Notes under the pieces: model-generated | The model's database searches: none | What the model saw: only the letters and a program-made list of their open reading frames with translations | Told to the model about the DNA's origin: nothing | In this document: in pieces, positions 8,893 to 17,158 of the stretch | Layout of the letters: each line of letters begins with the position of its first letter | How positions within the stretch are numbered: position 1 is the stretch's first letter | Program-made: the position numbers and the translations under genes | NCBI RefSeq assembly: GCF_009720255.1 | Contig: NZ_WJSP02000006.1 | Location: forward strand, 1 to 42,537 | Source: Agromyces humi | GTDB taxonomy: Bacteria > Actinomycetota > Actinomycetes > Actinomycetales > Microbacteriaceae | Length of the DNA stretch: 42,537 bases | Reading direction: 5' to 3'

Positions 8893-9915
8893 TCAGAACG
8901 TGAGCAGCACCTTGATCGCGCGCCGCTCGTCCATGGCCTTGTAGCCCTCGGCCGCCTGCTCGATCGGCAGGGTCAGGTCGAAGACGTCGCCCGGGGTTAT
9001 CCCGTCGATCATGATCAGGTCGATCAGCTCAGGTAGGAACCGCCGCACGGGGGCCGGCCCGCCGTGCAGGTGCACGCCCGAGAAGAACAGCTCCAGGCCG
9101 TCGAGCGCGACGCCGTGCGCGACGCCGACGTATCCGACGTGCCCGCCGGCGCGGGTCGCGCGCATGGCCTGCATCATCGACTCCTGCGTGCCGACGGCCT
9201 CGACGGTCGAGTGCGCGCCGAGCCCGCCGGTGAGTTCCTTGACCTTCGCCACGCCCTCGTCGCCGCGCTCCTCGACGATGTCCGTCGCGCCGTACCTGCG
9301 CGCGAGCGCCTGCCGGTCGGCATGCCGGGAGAACGCGATGATCCGTTCGGCGCCGAGCTGCTTCGCGGCCAGGATGGCGAGCAGCCCGACCGCGCCGTCG
9401 CCGACGACCGCGACGGTTTTGCCCGGGCCGGCTTCGGCGGCGACGGCGGCGAACCACCCGGTGCCGAGCACGTCGGATGCCGCGAGCAGACCCCGCTCCT
9501 GCTCGGGCGTCGGCCGCGTCGGCGTGGCGACGAGGGTGCCGTCGGCGAGGGGGACGCGGAGGTACTCCGCCTGGGTGCCGAGTGAGCCCATGGGCACTGC
9601 GTGGACGCAGTGCGACTGGTACCCGGCCCGGCAGATCGCGCAGGTGTTGTCGGAGGCGAAGAACGACCCGACGACGAAGTCGCCGACTGCGACGTTCCGC
9701 ACGTCCGCACCGATCTCCTCGACGATGCCGACGTACTCGTGACCCATCGGCACCGGCCACTCGGCGTCCTCCGCCCCACGGTACGGCCACAGGTCCGACC
9801 CGCAGATGCAGGCCGACGTGACGCGGATGATCGCGTCGGTCGGCTCGACGATCGTCGGCTTCTCACGGTCCTCGACGCGGACGTCGCCGGGGCCGTACAT
9901 GATGACACCACGCAT
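8893..9915 (-). CDS. zinc-type alcohol dehydrogenase-like oxidoreductase
   Basis: 340 residues from MRGVIMYGPGDVRVED, with AGAAGGAGCAC just upstream. The catalytic-zinc segment has ACICGSDLWPYRG and GHEYVG. The structural-zinc loop is incomplete, with three of the usual four Cys (NTCAICRAGYQSHC), so structural zinc binding may be weakened. The nucleotide-binding fold reads VVGDGAVGLLAI followed by FSRHADR, basic residues that suggest NADP rather than NAD. It oxidises alcohols or reduces aldehydes; the substrate is unknown. It is 25 bases after the MFS gene, so the order MFS, dehydrogenase, cyclophilin-like protein is probably one transcript. Confidence 0.9.
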   Translation of the reverse strand: MRGVIMYGPGDVRVEDREKPTIVEPTDAIIRVTSACICGSDLWPYRGAEDAEWPVPMGHEYVGIVEEIGADVRNVAVGDFVVGSFFASDNTCAICRAGYQSHCVHAVPMGSLGTQAEYLRVPLADGTLVATPTRPTPEQERGLLAASDVLGTGWFAAVAAEAGPGKTVAVVGDGAVGLLAILAAKQLGAERIIAFSRHADRQALARRYGATDIVEERGDEGVAKVKELTGGLGAHSTVEAVGTQESMMQAMRATRAGGHVGYVGVAHGVALDGLELFFSGVHLHGGPAPVRRFLPELIDLIMIDGITPGDVFDLTLPIEQAAEGYKAMDERRAIKVLLTF

Positions 9916-9940
9916 CGTGCGTGCTCCTTCTCTTCTGGGG

Positions 9941-11224
9941 TTATCGGGCTGATGGCGTAGGCGCGGCAGCGGGCTCGGGGTCGATGGCGGCCGGGTCATG
10001 ACCGGGGTGACGCCGCGGGCCGAGTACGACGACGGATGCTGCGGCCAGCGCGATCGCCACCACGGCGACGATGCCGAGCGGCAGCATGGTCGCCGCGCCT
10101 CCGATGCCGACGAGCGGGGCGACGACGCCGCCGAGCGCGAAGCGCGCCATCCCGAGCAGCGACGATGCGGTACCCGCCATCCTTGGATGGTCGGCGAGCG
10201 CGATCGTCGTCGTGGGCGGGGTGGTCACGGCGACACCGCCCACCAGCAGGAACAGCGAGACGATCACCATGCTCGCGGGCACCGCGACGAGCCCGCCGAG
10301 GAGCACGCCGAGTGCGCCGGCACCGCACATCGCGAGGCCGGAGACAAGTGTGGCGTGGAGACTCCACCGCTGGCTCGAGCGCGCAGCGAGCCATCCGAAG
10401 GCCATGAACCCGGCGGAATTCAGCCCGAACGCGAGGGCGTACTGCTGCGGGGTGAGCCCGTAGATGCCCTGCAGCACGTAGGTCGCCCCGGCGAGGTAGG
10501 CGAAGAGTGCGGCATATGCGAGGCCGCTTGCGAGCACCGCGCCCACGAAGCGGCGGTCGCCCAACAAGGCATGGTAGTCACGTGCGATCTGCGCGAACCC
10601 GCCGCGGGTGCGGCGGTCGACGGGCAGCGTTTCGCTGAACTGCATGGCCACGGCGAGCAGGATGACGCCGCCGATGGCGGCGAGGAACACGAAGAGGCCG
10701 CGCCAGTCGGTGACGATCGCGAGCAGCCCGCCGAGCAGCGGGCCGACGATCGCTGCGAGGCCGCTCAGCACGGTCACCCGCCCGAAGTACCGGACCAGCG
10801 CGGCGCCCGAATAGAGGTCGCGGCCGGCGGCCTGCGCGATGACGATGCCGACGCCGCCCGCGAGCCCTTGCACGAAACGCGCGACGATCAGCACCTCGAC
10901 GCTCGGTGCGATCGCGCACCAAGCCGAGGTCACGATGTAGGCGACGACGCCGATGAGCAGCGGCATCCGTCGCCCGAACCGGTCGGACAGGGGCCCTGCG
11001 ATCAGTTGGCCGAGTGCCAGGCCGATGAGGCAGGCGGTGACGGTCAGCTGCGCCATCGACGTGGCGGCGCCGAGCTCCCGCGTGAGCGCCGGGAGCACGG
11101 GCAGGTACAGGTCCATCGAGATCGGGCCGAACACCGTGAGCAGGAGCAGCACGGCCGGAAGCATCCGCCCGGCAGTCGGGGGCGCGGCTGGCTGCGACCG
11201 GAGCGGTGACGTGGAAGCGGGCAT
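9941..11224 (-). CDS. Bcr/CflA-type MFS drug exporter
   Basis: 427 residues with twelve predicted membrane helices. The first has LTVFGPISMDLYLPVLPAL, and the A-loop motif GPLSDRFGRRMPLLIG is characteristic of the Bcr/CflA (DHA1) group of drug-proton antiporters. A second signature, RFVQGLAGGVGIVIAQA, corresponds to motif B with its buried Arg. It probably exports a toxic compound or metabolite from the cytoplasm in exchange for protons. It heads the three-gene minus-strand transcript and is divergent from a MmyB-type regulator 101 bases away, which is the likely controller. Confidence 0.9.
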   Translation of the reverse strand: MPASTSPLRSQPAAPPTAGRMLPAVLLLLTVFGPISMDLYLPVLPALTRELGAATSMAQLTVTACLIGLALGQLIAGPLSDRFGRRMPLLIGVVAYIVTSAWCAIAPSVEVLIVARFVQGLAGGVGIVIAQAAGRDLYSGAALVRYFGRVTVLSGLAAIVGPLLGGLLAIVTDWRGLFVFLAAIGGVILLAVAMQFSETLPVDRRTRGGFAQIARDYHALLGDRRFVGAVLASGLAYAALFAYLAGATYVLQGIYGLTPQQYALAFGLNSAGFMAFGWLAARSSQRWSLHATLVSGLAMCGAGALGVLLGGLVAVPASMVIVSLFLLVGGVAVTTPPTTTIALADHPRMAGTASSLLGMARFALGGVVAPLVGIGGAATMLPLGIVAVVAIALAAASVVVLGPRRHPGHDPAAIDPEPAAAPTPSAR

Positions 11225-11254
11225 GTCATCGAGTGAACCGGGTCGCGCGGAATC

Positions 11255-11296
11255 GGGGGAGTCCCTGAGGAGAGGTGTACCCGGAGGGCACCCCTC
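11255..11296. promoter_or_regulatory. candidate operators of the second MmyB-type regulator
   Basis: Two elements lie in the 101-base divergent gap. GGGGGAGTCCCTG at 11255-11267 matches the operator candidate at 6551-6563. A 25-base imperfect palindrome at 11272-11296 has arms GAGGTGTACCC and GGGCACCCCTC around GGA (nine of eleven arm positions pair). Their location suits control of both the MFS operon and the regulator itself. Confidence 0.4.
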
Positions 11297-11325
11297 GCCG
11301 GCGGCATCCGACTTACGCTGTGGGC

Positions 11326-12207
11326 ATGGACAACCGAAGCGAGGTGCGCGAGTTCCTGATGTCGCGCCGCGCGAAGCTCACCCCCGAGGCGGTGGGCCTG
11401 CCGGCCGGGCCGAACCGCCGCGTCGCCGGGCTGCGCCGCACCGAGGTGGCGGTGCTCGCGGGCGTCAGCGTCGAGTACTACTCGAAGCTCGAGCGCGGGG
11501 CGATCGCGGGCGCGTCCGCTTCCGTCCTCGAGTCGGTGGCGACGGCGTTGCAGCTGGATGACACGGAGCGCGCGCATCTCTTCGACCTCGCCCGCGCAGC
11601 TGACGGCATCCCCACGTCGGGACGGTCGCGCACTCGCACGGCTCGCCAGGCGCCGGCCCGCCCGAGCCTCGACTGGACGCTCGATTCGATCACCGGCGGC
11701 ATCGCGTTCGTGCGCAACCAGTACCAGGACCTGCTCGCCACCAACGCCCTCGGCCGGGCGTTCTACTCACCGCTCATCGGCGACGGCGGCCGCACGCCGA
11801 ACCTCGCCCGCTTCCAGTTCCTCGACCCGGCCGCCCGCGAGTTCTACCCCGACTGGGACAGGTTCGCGGAGATGTGCGTCGCCATCATGCGCGCCGAGGC
11901 CGGCCGCAACCCGCACGACCGTGCCATGCAGGACCTCGTCGGTGAGCTCTCGACGCGGAGCGAGACGTTCCGTCGCCTGTGGGGCGCGCACGACGTCCGC
12001 ACGCACGGCACGGGAACGAAGCGGTTCGTCCACCCGGTGGTGGGCGAGCTCACGTTCGCGTACGAGGAGTTCGCGCTCACGGGGGAGCCCGGCCTCGTGA
12101 TGCTCGTCTACACCGCCGAGCCGGGATCGCCGTCGGCCGAGCGAGTCGCGCTGCTCGCGTCGTGGACGGCGAGCCATCCACTCGTACGTGGAGGTACTGC
12201 GCCGTAG
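11326..12207 (+). CDS. XRE-family regulator with MmyB-like ligand-binding domain
   Basis: 293 residues from MDNRSEVREFLMSRRAKLT; the frame is open further upstream, but this start aligns with the paralogue at 5584-6519. The helix-turn-helix has LRRTEVAVLAGVSVEYYSKLERG. The ligand domain has FYSPLIGDGGRTPNLARFQF, LVGELSTRSETFRRLWGAHDV and YTAEPGSPSAERVALLASW. The two regulators share most of these blocks, so they are close paralogues that may recognise related sites. This one is divergent from the MFS-dehydrogenase-cyclophilin-like operon and probably represses it until a ligand binds. Confidence 0.9.
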   Translation: MDNRSEVREFLMSRRAKLTPEAVGLPAGPNRRVAGLRRTEVAVLAGVSVEYYSKLERGAIAGASASVLESVATALQLDDTERAHLFDLARAADGIPTSGRSRTRTARQAPARPSLDWTLDSITGGIAFVRNQYQDLLATNALGRAFYSPLIGDGGRTPNLARFQFLDPAAREFYPDWDRFAEMCVAIMRAEAGRNPHDRAMQDLVGELSTRSETFRRLWGAHDVRTHGTGTKRFVHPVVGELTFAYEEFALTGEPGLVMLVYTAEPGSPSAERVALLASWTASHPLVRGGTAP

Positions 12208-13159
12208 CGGCAGCCCTTGCACCGAACGGCTCGCGCCGACGATTCACCGGGGCCTGCGGAGTGAGCCGCCACGTCGAGGTGCGGGAGGGTGTTCACCGCC
12301 CCCGGTGGTCGGGCGTGGCGCTCGTTCGGTAGCGAAAGCCACAGGAGCACGAGGGACGTAGTGAAGAGCAGGGCGAAGACCCCGCCACAGCGGCGGCGGG
12401 CGGCGAGCTCAAGGCTCGCGGGGCTGGAGAATCAGCCGAGTTCGACATTCGATCTCCTTCGCAACTGCGCTCCCCGAGTCAGCCAAAGGTGCCGGACGAA
12501 GTGGATCCGAGGTGCGATGCTGAGCTGTCGCCGTGTTCCGGCATCCGGGCTGCGCGCCGATAGTCAGTAGTCATTCCGCGACGGCCGGTTGGGGCGATCG
12601 AAACCTACGTCTGCAGGCCCGCGTGCGCATCATCCGAAATGGGTGACCGATCGAGCTTGCCCGCTGCTGGTCCGGACGAACGAGATCTGATCGGATTTTC
12701 GCCCACTTGATCCGCGCACGTTTATCCAACATTTTTGACCCGAGATGGCCCGAGGGTGGTCGAGCTGATCCAGTCGCCTCGGGAACAGACAGCGACGATC
12801 GCGGCAAGGAATTCCTGATCACGCCGAGATCAGTCGAGGTATCCCGGCTCGCGCCGAGGTCGCGGACCGGGAGCCAGCAGCTCCGCAGCACGGAAGCGGT
12901 CGTGCGACAGGAAGGACGCCGCCAAGAGTCGGAGCGACTCGTGAGCTCCTTGCCGCGCTTGTGCAAGGAGGCGGCGCATTTTGCGTGGACAGCACTTCCT
13001 GCGTGGCGAGTTGGAGGACGAGCGTATCGATCGGGATCGCGGGCGGGCCGTGACCAGCGAACGAGGCCAGAGCAAGGGCGATTGACGTCTGACTCGTGCA
13101 ACGTTGAGGGTCTGAGCGCGGGCCGGGGGGCCATTCTCAGCGAACATGCGGGCCGTCCA
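12208..13159. other. 950-base gene-free stretch with a dispersed repeat
   Basis: I find no convincing gene on either strand; long open frames here are GC-driven extensions or antisense. The stretch contains module 2 of the dispersed repeat at 12713-12740 and module 1 at 12783-12862. A small inverted repeat (CTCCTTG at 12946-12952 and CAAGGAG at 12964-12970) lies further right. The region looks like a scar of a lost element. Confidence 0.5.
12783..12862. repeat. dispersed degenerate repeat, module 1 (copy 2)
   Basis: This aligns over ~80 bases with 5411-5490, ending in the block ATCCCGGCTCGCGCCGAGG. In one frame both copies give similar short peptides (KEFLITPRSVEV against QELPITLRFFEI), and the third copy gives NEALMMPRSVET. 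The repeat may thus derive from the end of a coding sequence of a lost mobile element. Confidence 0.5.
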
Positions 13160-14614
13160 ATGGGGGTCGATAGCCTTGGCGCCGACCATGTCCACATGGC
13201 TTTCCTCCTGCACGACGCACGGGGCCTCGAGCGCGGGTCGCGCGAGATCGCGGCGCCCGAGCGGCGCAGGGCCGCGCGTCGCCTGTGGCGGGTGGACCTG
13301 CTGCAGGCTGCCGCGGTGGCCACTGTGGCGATGGCGGTCGCGCTGTTCCTCGCCGACGGCGGCGCCGCGGGGATCGGCGACCCCGGCGGCGCCCTGACGG
13401 CGCTCGGGATCGTGACGGGGCTCATCGCGACGGACCTGGTGCTCGTCATGCTCGTGCTCGCGGCCCGGGTGCCGCTCATCGAGCGGTCCGTCGGGCAGGA
13501 TGCCGCGATGGGGCTGCATCGCCGGCTCGGCAAGCCGGTGCTGGTCCTGCTGCTCGCGCACACGGTGCTGCTCGTGGCCGGGTACGCGGTCGCCGACGGC
13601 AGCGGGCTCATCGGCGAGGTCGTGTCGTTGTGGAACACGCCCGACATCCCGCTCGCGCTGCTGGGCCTCGGACTGTTCGTCGCGGTCGTGGTCACCTCGC
13701 TGGTGGCCGTGCGCCGACGGTTCCGGTACGAGGTGTGGCACGGCATCCACCTGCTCGTGTACGGGGCGGTGCTCGGCGCGCTGCCCCACCAGTTCAGCCT
13801 CGGCGGGCTGTTCGCTGAGGGGACGTGGCAGCGGTGGTACTGGCTGCTGCTGACGATCGCGGCGTTCGCGGCGGTCGTCGTGTACCGGTTCGGCGTGCCC
13901 GTGTACCGCACCCTGCGGCACCGGCTCGTGGTCGAGGCGGTCGAGCCGGTCGGGCCGGTCGGCGACGGCGTCGTCTCGATCCGGCTGCGCGGCGACGACC
14001 TCGAGCGGCTCGGCGCCACCGGCGGGCAGTTCTTCGTGTGGCGGTTCCTGACCCGAGGGCAGTGGTGGCAGGCGCATCCCTACTCGCTGTCGGCGGCGCC
14101 GCGGGGCGGAGCCCTCCGGATCACGGCGCGCGCCCTCGGTCGTGGGTCGGCGGGGCTGGCGAGCATCCGCCCAGGCACGCGGGTCGCGCTCGAGGGGCCG
14201 TACGGCATCTTCAGCGAGGCGTCCCGCAGCCGGAGCCGCCTGGTGCTCGTCGCGGCGGGCATCGGCGTCACGCCGGTCAGGTCGCTGCTCGAGTCGGCGC
14301 GGTTCCGGCCGGGCGAGGCGACCGTGCTCCTTCGCACCAGGAGCGTCGACGAGGGCTGGCTGCTGGAGGAGCTGCGCGAGCTCTGCCGCGCGCGCGGCGC
14401 CACGCTCATCACGATCCCGGGTGCGCGCGGTGCGGGATGGCTGAGCGCCGACGCCGAACAGCAGGGCCTCTCGCTCAAGGAGTTCGCGCCGTCCGTCGTC
14501 GACTCCGACGTCTACGTGTGCGGTCCGCTGGGCTGGTCCGAGGCGGTCGTCGCCGAGGCCCGGGCAGCGGGCCTGCGTCCCGAGCAGATCCACCACGAGA
14601 GGTTCGACTGGTGA
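13160..14614 (+). CDS. ferric-reductase-like transmembrane oxidoreductase
   Basis: 484 residues from ATG 13160; ATG 13196 is an equally possible start and neither has a strong ribosome site. Residues ~45-250 contain about six membrane helices of the ferric reductase/NOX-like haem domain, with likely haem-ligand His in LLLAHTVLLVAGYAV and VWHGIHLLVYGAVLGALPHQ. An FAD-binding domain follows, with QAHPYSLSAAP. The NAD(P) domain has LVAAGIGVTPVRSLLES and ends DVYVCGPLGW and HHERFDW. It would pass electrons from cytoplasmic NAD(P)H through FAD and haem across the membrane. The next gene overlaps by four bases and encodes a covalently flavinylated acceptor, so this is probably the electron source for it. 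Confidence 0.9.
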   Translation: MGVDSLGADHVHMAFLLHDARGLERGSREIAAPERRRAARRLWRVDLLQAAAVATVAMAVALFLADGGAAGIGDPGGALTALGIVTGLIATDLVLVMLVLAARVPLIERSVGQDAAMGLHRRLGKPVLVLLLAHTVLLVAGYAVADGSGLIGEVVSLWNTPDIPLALLGLGLFVAVVVTSLVAVRRRFRYEVWHGIHLLVYGAVLGALPHQFSLGGLFAEGTWQRWYWLLLTIAAFAAVVVYRFGVPVYRTLRHRLVVEAVEPVGPVGDGVVSIRLRGDDLERLGATGGQFFVWRFLTRGQWWQAHPYSLSAAPRGGALRITARALGRGSAGLASIRPGTRVALEGPYGIFSEASRSRSRLVLVAAGIGVTPVRSLLESARFRPGEATVLLRTRSVDEGWLLEELRELCRARGATLITIPGARGAGWLSADAEQQGLSLKEFAPSVVDSDVYVCGPLGWSEAVVAEARAAGLRPEQIHHERFDW

Positions 14615-15120
14615 GGGCACGAGCTTTCGTCATCGCGTCTGCGGCCTCGGCCGCGGTCCTCCTCACGGGTTGGCAGCTCGGCACCGCGGGCACCGATCCC
14701 GCCGCGACCACTGCGTCGAACGGCGGCACCTCGAAGACGACGGGCGGCACGGATGCCTCGTCTGGCTCGTCGAGTGGAACGACCGACGCGACGGATGCCG
14801 CCGCCACCGGCTCGACGACCCAGCAGGCCGGGTCCGGTGTCGCCGACGGCACCTACCCGGGCACGACCGTCGGCACGCGGTTCGGCGACGTGCAGGTGCA
14901 GGTCACGATCTCGGGGGGCGCCATCACCGACGTCACGCCGTTGCAGCTCACCGACCATGACGGACGCTCGGTGTCGATCAGCAACCGGGCCGCGCCGATC
15001 CTGCGGGACGAGGTGCTCCAGTCGCAATCCGCGTCGGTGTCATTCGTCAGCGGCGCCACCTACACGAGTGACGCCTACGTGCAGTCCCTCCAAGCCGCGC
15101 TCGACGCCGCGGGGTTCTGA
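14611..15120 (+). CDS. exported FMN-binding domain protein
   Basis: 169 residues from the GTG that overlaps the preceding TGA. Residues 1-25 form a signal or anchor helix (RARAFVIASAASAAVLLTGW). Residues ~28-75 are a Ser/Thr/Gly/Ala-rich linker. From ~78 the FMN-binding fold has DGTYPGTTVGTRFGDVQVQV, and near the end VSGATYTSDAY, where the SGAT threonine (about residue 150) is the expected site of covalent FMN attachment. The protein would act outside the membrane as a flavin electron carrier. The flanking ferric-reductase-like gene and ApbE flavin transferase form a coherent unit with it. Confidence 0.9.
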   Translation: MRARAFVIASAASAAVLLTGWQLGTAGTDPAATTASNGGTSKTTGGTDASSGSSSGTTDATDAAATGSTTQQAGSGVADGTYPGTTVGTRFGDVQVQVTISGGAITDVTPLQLTDHDGRSVSISNRAAPILRDEVLQSQSASVSFVSGATYTSDAYVQSLQAALDAAGF

Positions 15121-15884
15121 TGGTGCAGGCCCGTACGCTCCCGCCCAACGCGTTCGCCGCGATGGGCACGGTGGTGAGCGTGCGCGCGGGCGGAAGCGAC
15201 GTGGTGGCGGCACGCGCGACAGTGATCGCGGCATCCGTCTTCGAGCGGTGGGACCGCCGGTGCAGCCTCTACCGGCCCGACTCCGAACTGAGCCGGGTCG
15301 CCAGGGGCGAGCTCGCCCTGAGCGACGCGTGCGTGGAGCTCCGCGACGCCTACGCGCTCGCCGTGGCGTGGCGGGCGCGCACCGGCGGCGCGTTCACGCC
15401 GCATCGGGCCGACGGGGTGATCGACCTGAACGGCGTCGTGAAGGCCCTTGCCATCGCCGAGGCGGGGGAGGCGATCGGGGCGACGGGTGTCGACGAGTGG
15501 GGAGTGGACGCGGGCGGGGACGTGCTCGTGAGTGGGCTGCGGGCAGGCGGCTCGCCATGGATCGTGGGCATCGCGGACCCGGGGGACCGCGGAGCGATGG
15601 TGGCGTCGCTGCCGCTCGGAGATGCCCGACGCGCGATCGCCACCTCGGGCACGGCCGAGCGCGGCGACCACATCTGGTCGCCCACCGACGTGAGGGATGC
15701 GTCGTTCGTGCAGGTCAGCGTCGCCGCGGCCGACATCGTCACCGCCGACGTCGTCGCCACCGCGATCATCGCCGGCGGCGAGGCAACCCTCGACGAGCTG
15801 ACCGCCTGCGAGCAAGTCGACGTCCTCGCCGTGCGAAGCGACGGCACGCTCCTCGCCACGCCGCGGTGGCCGCGGGCTGCGTGA
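15120..15884 (+). CDS. apbE: FAD:protein FMN transferase (ApbE family)
   Basis: 254 residues; the ATG shares a base with the preceding stop. Family marks are the N-terminal AMGTVVSV, the loop CSLYRPDSELSRV, the DLNGVVKALAIAEA motif (usually DLGGIAKGYA), GVDAGGDVLVSG, IATSGTAERGDHIW, and the metal-site region ADIVTADVVATA. It transfers FMN from FAD to a Thr of the target, here almost certainly the preceding FMN-binding protein. ApbE enzymes of this kind act outside the membrane, but no obvious signal peptide is visible at this start. It is shorter than many ApbE proteins (~300-350), as is common for actinobacterial forms. Confidence 0.92.
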   Translation: MVQARTLPPNAFAAMGTVVSVRAGGSDVVAARATVIAASVFERWDRRCSLYRPDSELSRVARGELALSDACVELRDAYALAVAWRARTGGAFTPHRADGVIDLNGVVKALAIAEAGEAIGATGVDEWGVDAGGDVLVSGLRAGGSPWIVGIADPGDRGAMVASLPLGDARRAIATSGTAERGDHIWSPTDVRDASFVQVSVAAADIVTADVVATAIIAGGEATLDELTACEQVDVLAVRSDGTLLATPRWPRAA

Positions 15885-16012
15885 TGAGATGCCTTCGGAG
15901 ATGCGGGAACGTGGTCATTTCGGCCGAAGGGGAGGCCCCGCCGATCCGCATCGAGGCCGAGGGCACGCGGTCCGAGCTCGCCACCGGCGAGGTACGGGTC
16001 TTCTTCCTGTGA
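15884..16012 (+). CDS. possible 42-residue protein coupled to apbE
   Basis: The ATG overlaps the last base of the ApbE stop (TGATG). The translation has two Cys (MRCLRRCGN) and then an acidic stretch, SAEGEAPPIRIEAEGT, ending EVRVFFL. It fills the gap to the next gene exactly, stopping 2 bases before the convergent stress-protein stop. No family is recognised. Translational coupling and position argue for it; the short length argues against. Confidence 0.3.
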   Translation: MRCLRRCGNVVISAEGEAPPIRIEAEGTRSELATGEVRVFFL

Positions 16013-16014
16013 CG

Positions 16015-16851
16015 TCACTGATCCGGGCGCACGATGATGGTCGGCGTCGTCACAGCGAGCAGCACGTCCTGGCTCACGGACCCGAGCAGAAACCGGGCGA
16101 CACGACTGCGACCGTGGCTTCCGATCACGAGCACCGAAGCGTCGCGAGACTCGGCCAAGAGCACTTCTGCCGCGCCACCCTGCTCGAGACGTCCCCGCGG
16201 GGCGGCGTCGAGCGCGTTCGCGAAGGCGAGCGCGTCGTCGAGGATCTGGCGGTGCATCTCCTCGACCATCCCGATGCCCTCGGCATGCTCGTCGTAGGCG
16301 CTCTCCCAGAGCGACGGAGGCTCCCATGCGTGCACGAGGGTCACCGCCTCCCCGGATCGCTTCGCCTCGTCCGCGGCGATTGCGATGGCGTCGATCGAGG
16401 TGGCTGAGCCGTCGACGCCGACGATCACGCCGGATCGTTCGCTCGCGCCGTACTCGTCGGGGATCACGGCCACGGCCCCAGCCCCCGGCTGTCCAGCCAG
16501 GCGCCCACCGAAGCTCCATCGCCCTGGCCGGCCACGGGTACGTGCGCCGACGACCGTGAGCGTGCCCGCTGCGACGTAGTCGTCGAGCTCTTCGAGCGGG
16601 TCGCCCTGCACCGTCACTGTCGTGAGCCGAAGTTCGGGGTGCCGTTCACGGATGTCGTCGGTAGCCTCCAGCAGCTGGGCGCGTGCTTCGATGAGCTGGC
16701 CGCCAGCGGGGAGCCCGTCGCTCGAGCGGGCGCGCCCGGGAACGACATGGACGACGACGAGCGGAATTCCGTCTGCATGCGCGAGTGCCCACTGCAGCGC
16801 ACGTCGGGACGAGTCGCTGCCGTTCCATCCGACCACCATCTTCTCGAACAC
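16015..16851 (-). CDS. tandem universal stress protein
   Basis: 278 residues from a GTG at 16851 (VFEKMVVGWNGSDSS), chosen because it aligns with MFTKVVAGWDGSPES of the homologue at 26136; GTG 16860 is also possible. Two Usp domains are present. The second has GVDGSATSIDAIAIAADEA and a complete ATP-binding signature, GSHGRSRVARFLLGSVSQ. The first has a degenerate one (GARTRGRPGRWSFGGRLAG). Tandem Usp proteins are hallmark members of actinobacterial dormancy regulons. A DosR-type box lies 70 bases upstream, in the region divergent with the P-type ATPase. Confidence 0.9.
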   Translation of the reverse strand: MFEKMVVGWNGSDSSRRALQWALAHADGIPLVVVHVVPGRARSSDGLPAGGQLIEARAQLLEATDDIRERHPELRLTTVTVQGDPLEELDDYVAAGTLTVVGARTRGRPGRWSFGGRLAGQPGAGAVAVIPDEYGASERSGVIVGVDGSATSIDAIAIAADEAKRSGEAVTLVHAWEPPSLWESAYDEHAEGIGMVEEMHRQILDDALAFANALDAAPRGRLEQGGAAEVLLAESRDASVLVIGSHGRSRVARFLLGSVSQDVLLAVTTPTIIVRPDQ

Positions 16852-16921
16852 GCCGGTCACCTGCCTCTTGGAGCGCGAGTCGCTTTCTGCCCACGGTCTC
16901 ATCGGCGCGGGCGCTACCGTC

Positions 16922-16982
16922 GGGACGAAGGTCATATCCGGCGCCCCCCGTCTGGGACATCGCGTCGCGGGACCAAAGCCCT
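16922..16982. promoter_or_regulatory. DosR-type boxes between Usp and P-type ATPase
   Basis: GGGACGAAGGTCAT at 16922-16935 fits the palindrome GGGACnnnnGTCCC with two mismatches at the end. GGGACCAAAGCCCT at 16969-16982 is a weaker second match. The 307-base divergent region contains nothing else identifiable, so both genes may be controlled from here. Confidence 0.6.
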
Positions 16983-17158
16983 TGGCTGCCACCACCGACC
17001 GGCGACACGTGGCGATGATCGTGAAATCATGACCACGACGTGAAGGGTCGAGCGCAGCTCGAACATGGAGCATCTCGTCGAGTAGGGCTGACAGGGTGCA
17101 CGAGCCCGCACGATTCGAGTGCTGCCCCTGCGACCCGCCGTTGCGGGAGGATCGACGT

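Noticed and set aside
12946-12970. Seven-base inverted repeat as a terminator
   Set aside because: No T run and no gene ending nearby.
12571-14620. Long minus-strand frames opposite the ferric-reductase-like gene
   Set aside because: Low-complexity Ser/Arg/Pro or Arg/Asp/Glu composition and no motif, while the plus strand encodes a complete recognisable protein.
16954-16967. GGGACATCGCGTCG as a further DosR-type box
   Set aside because: Only the left arm matches; kept out of the site list.
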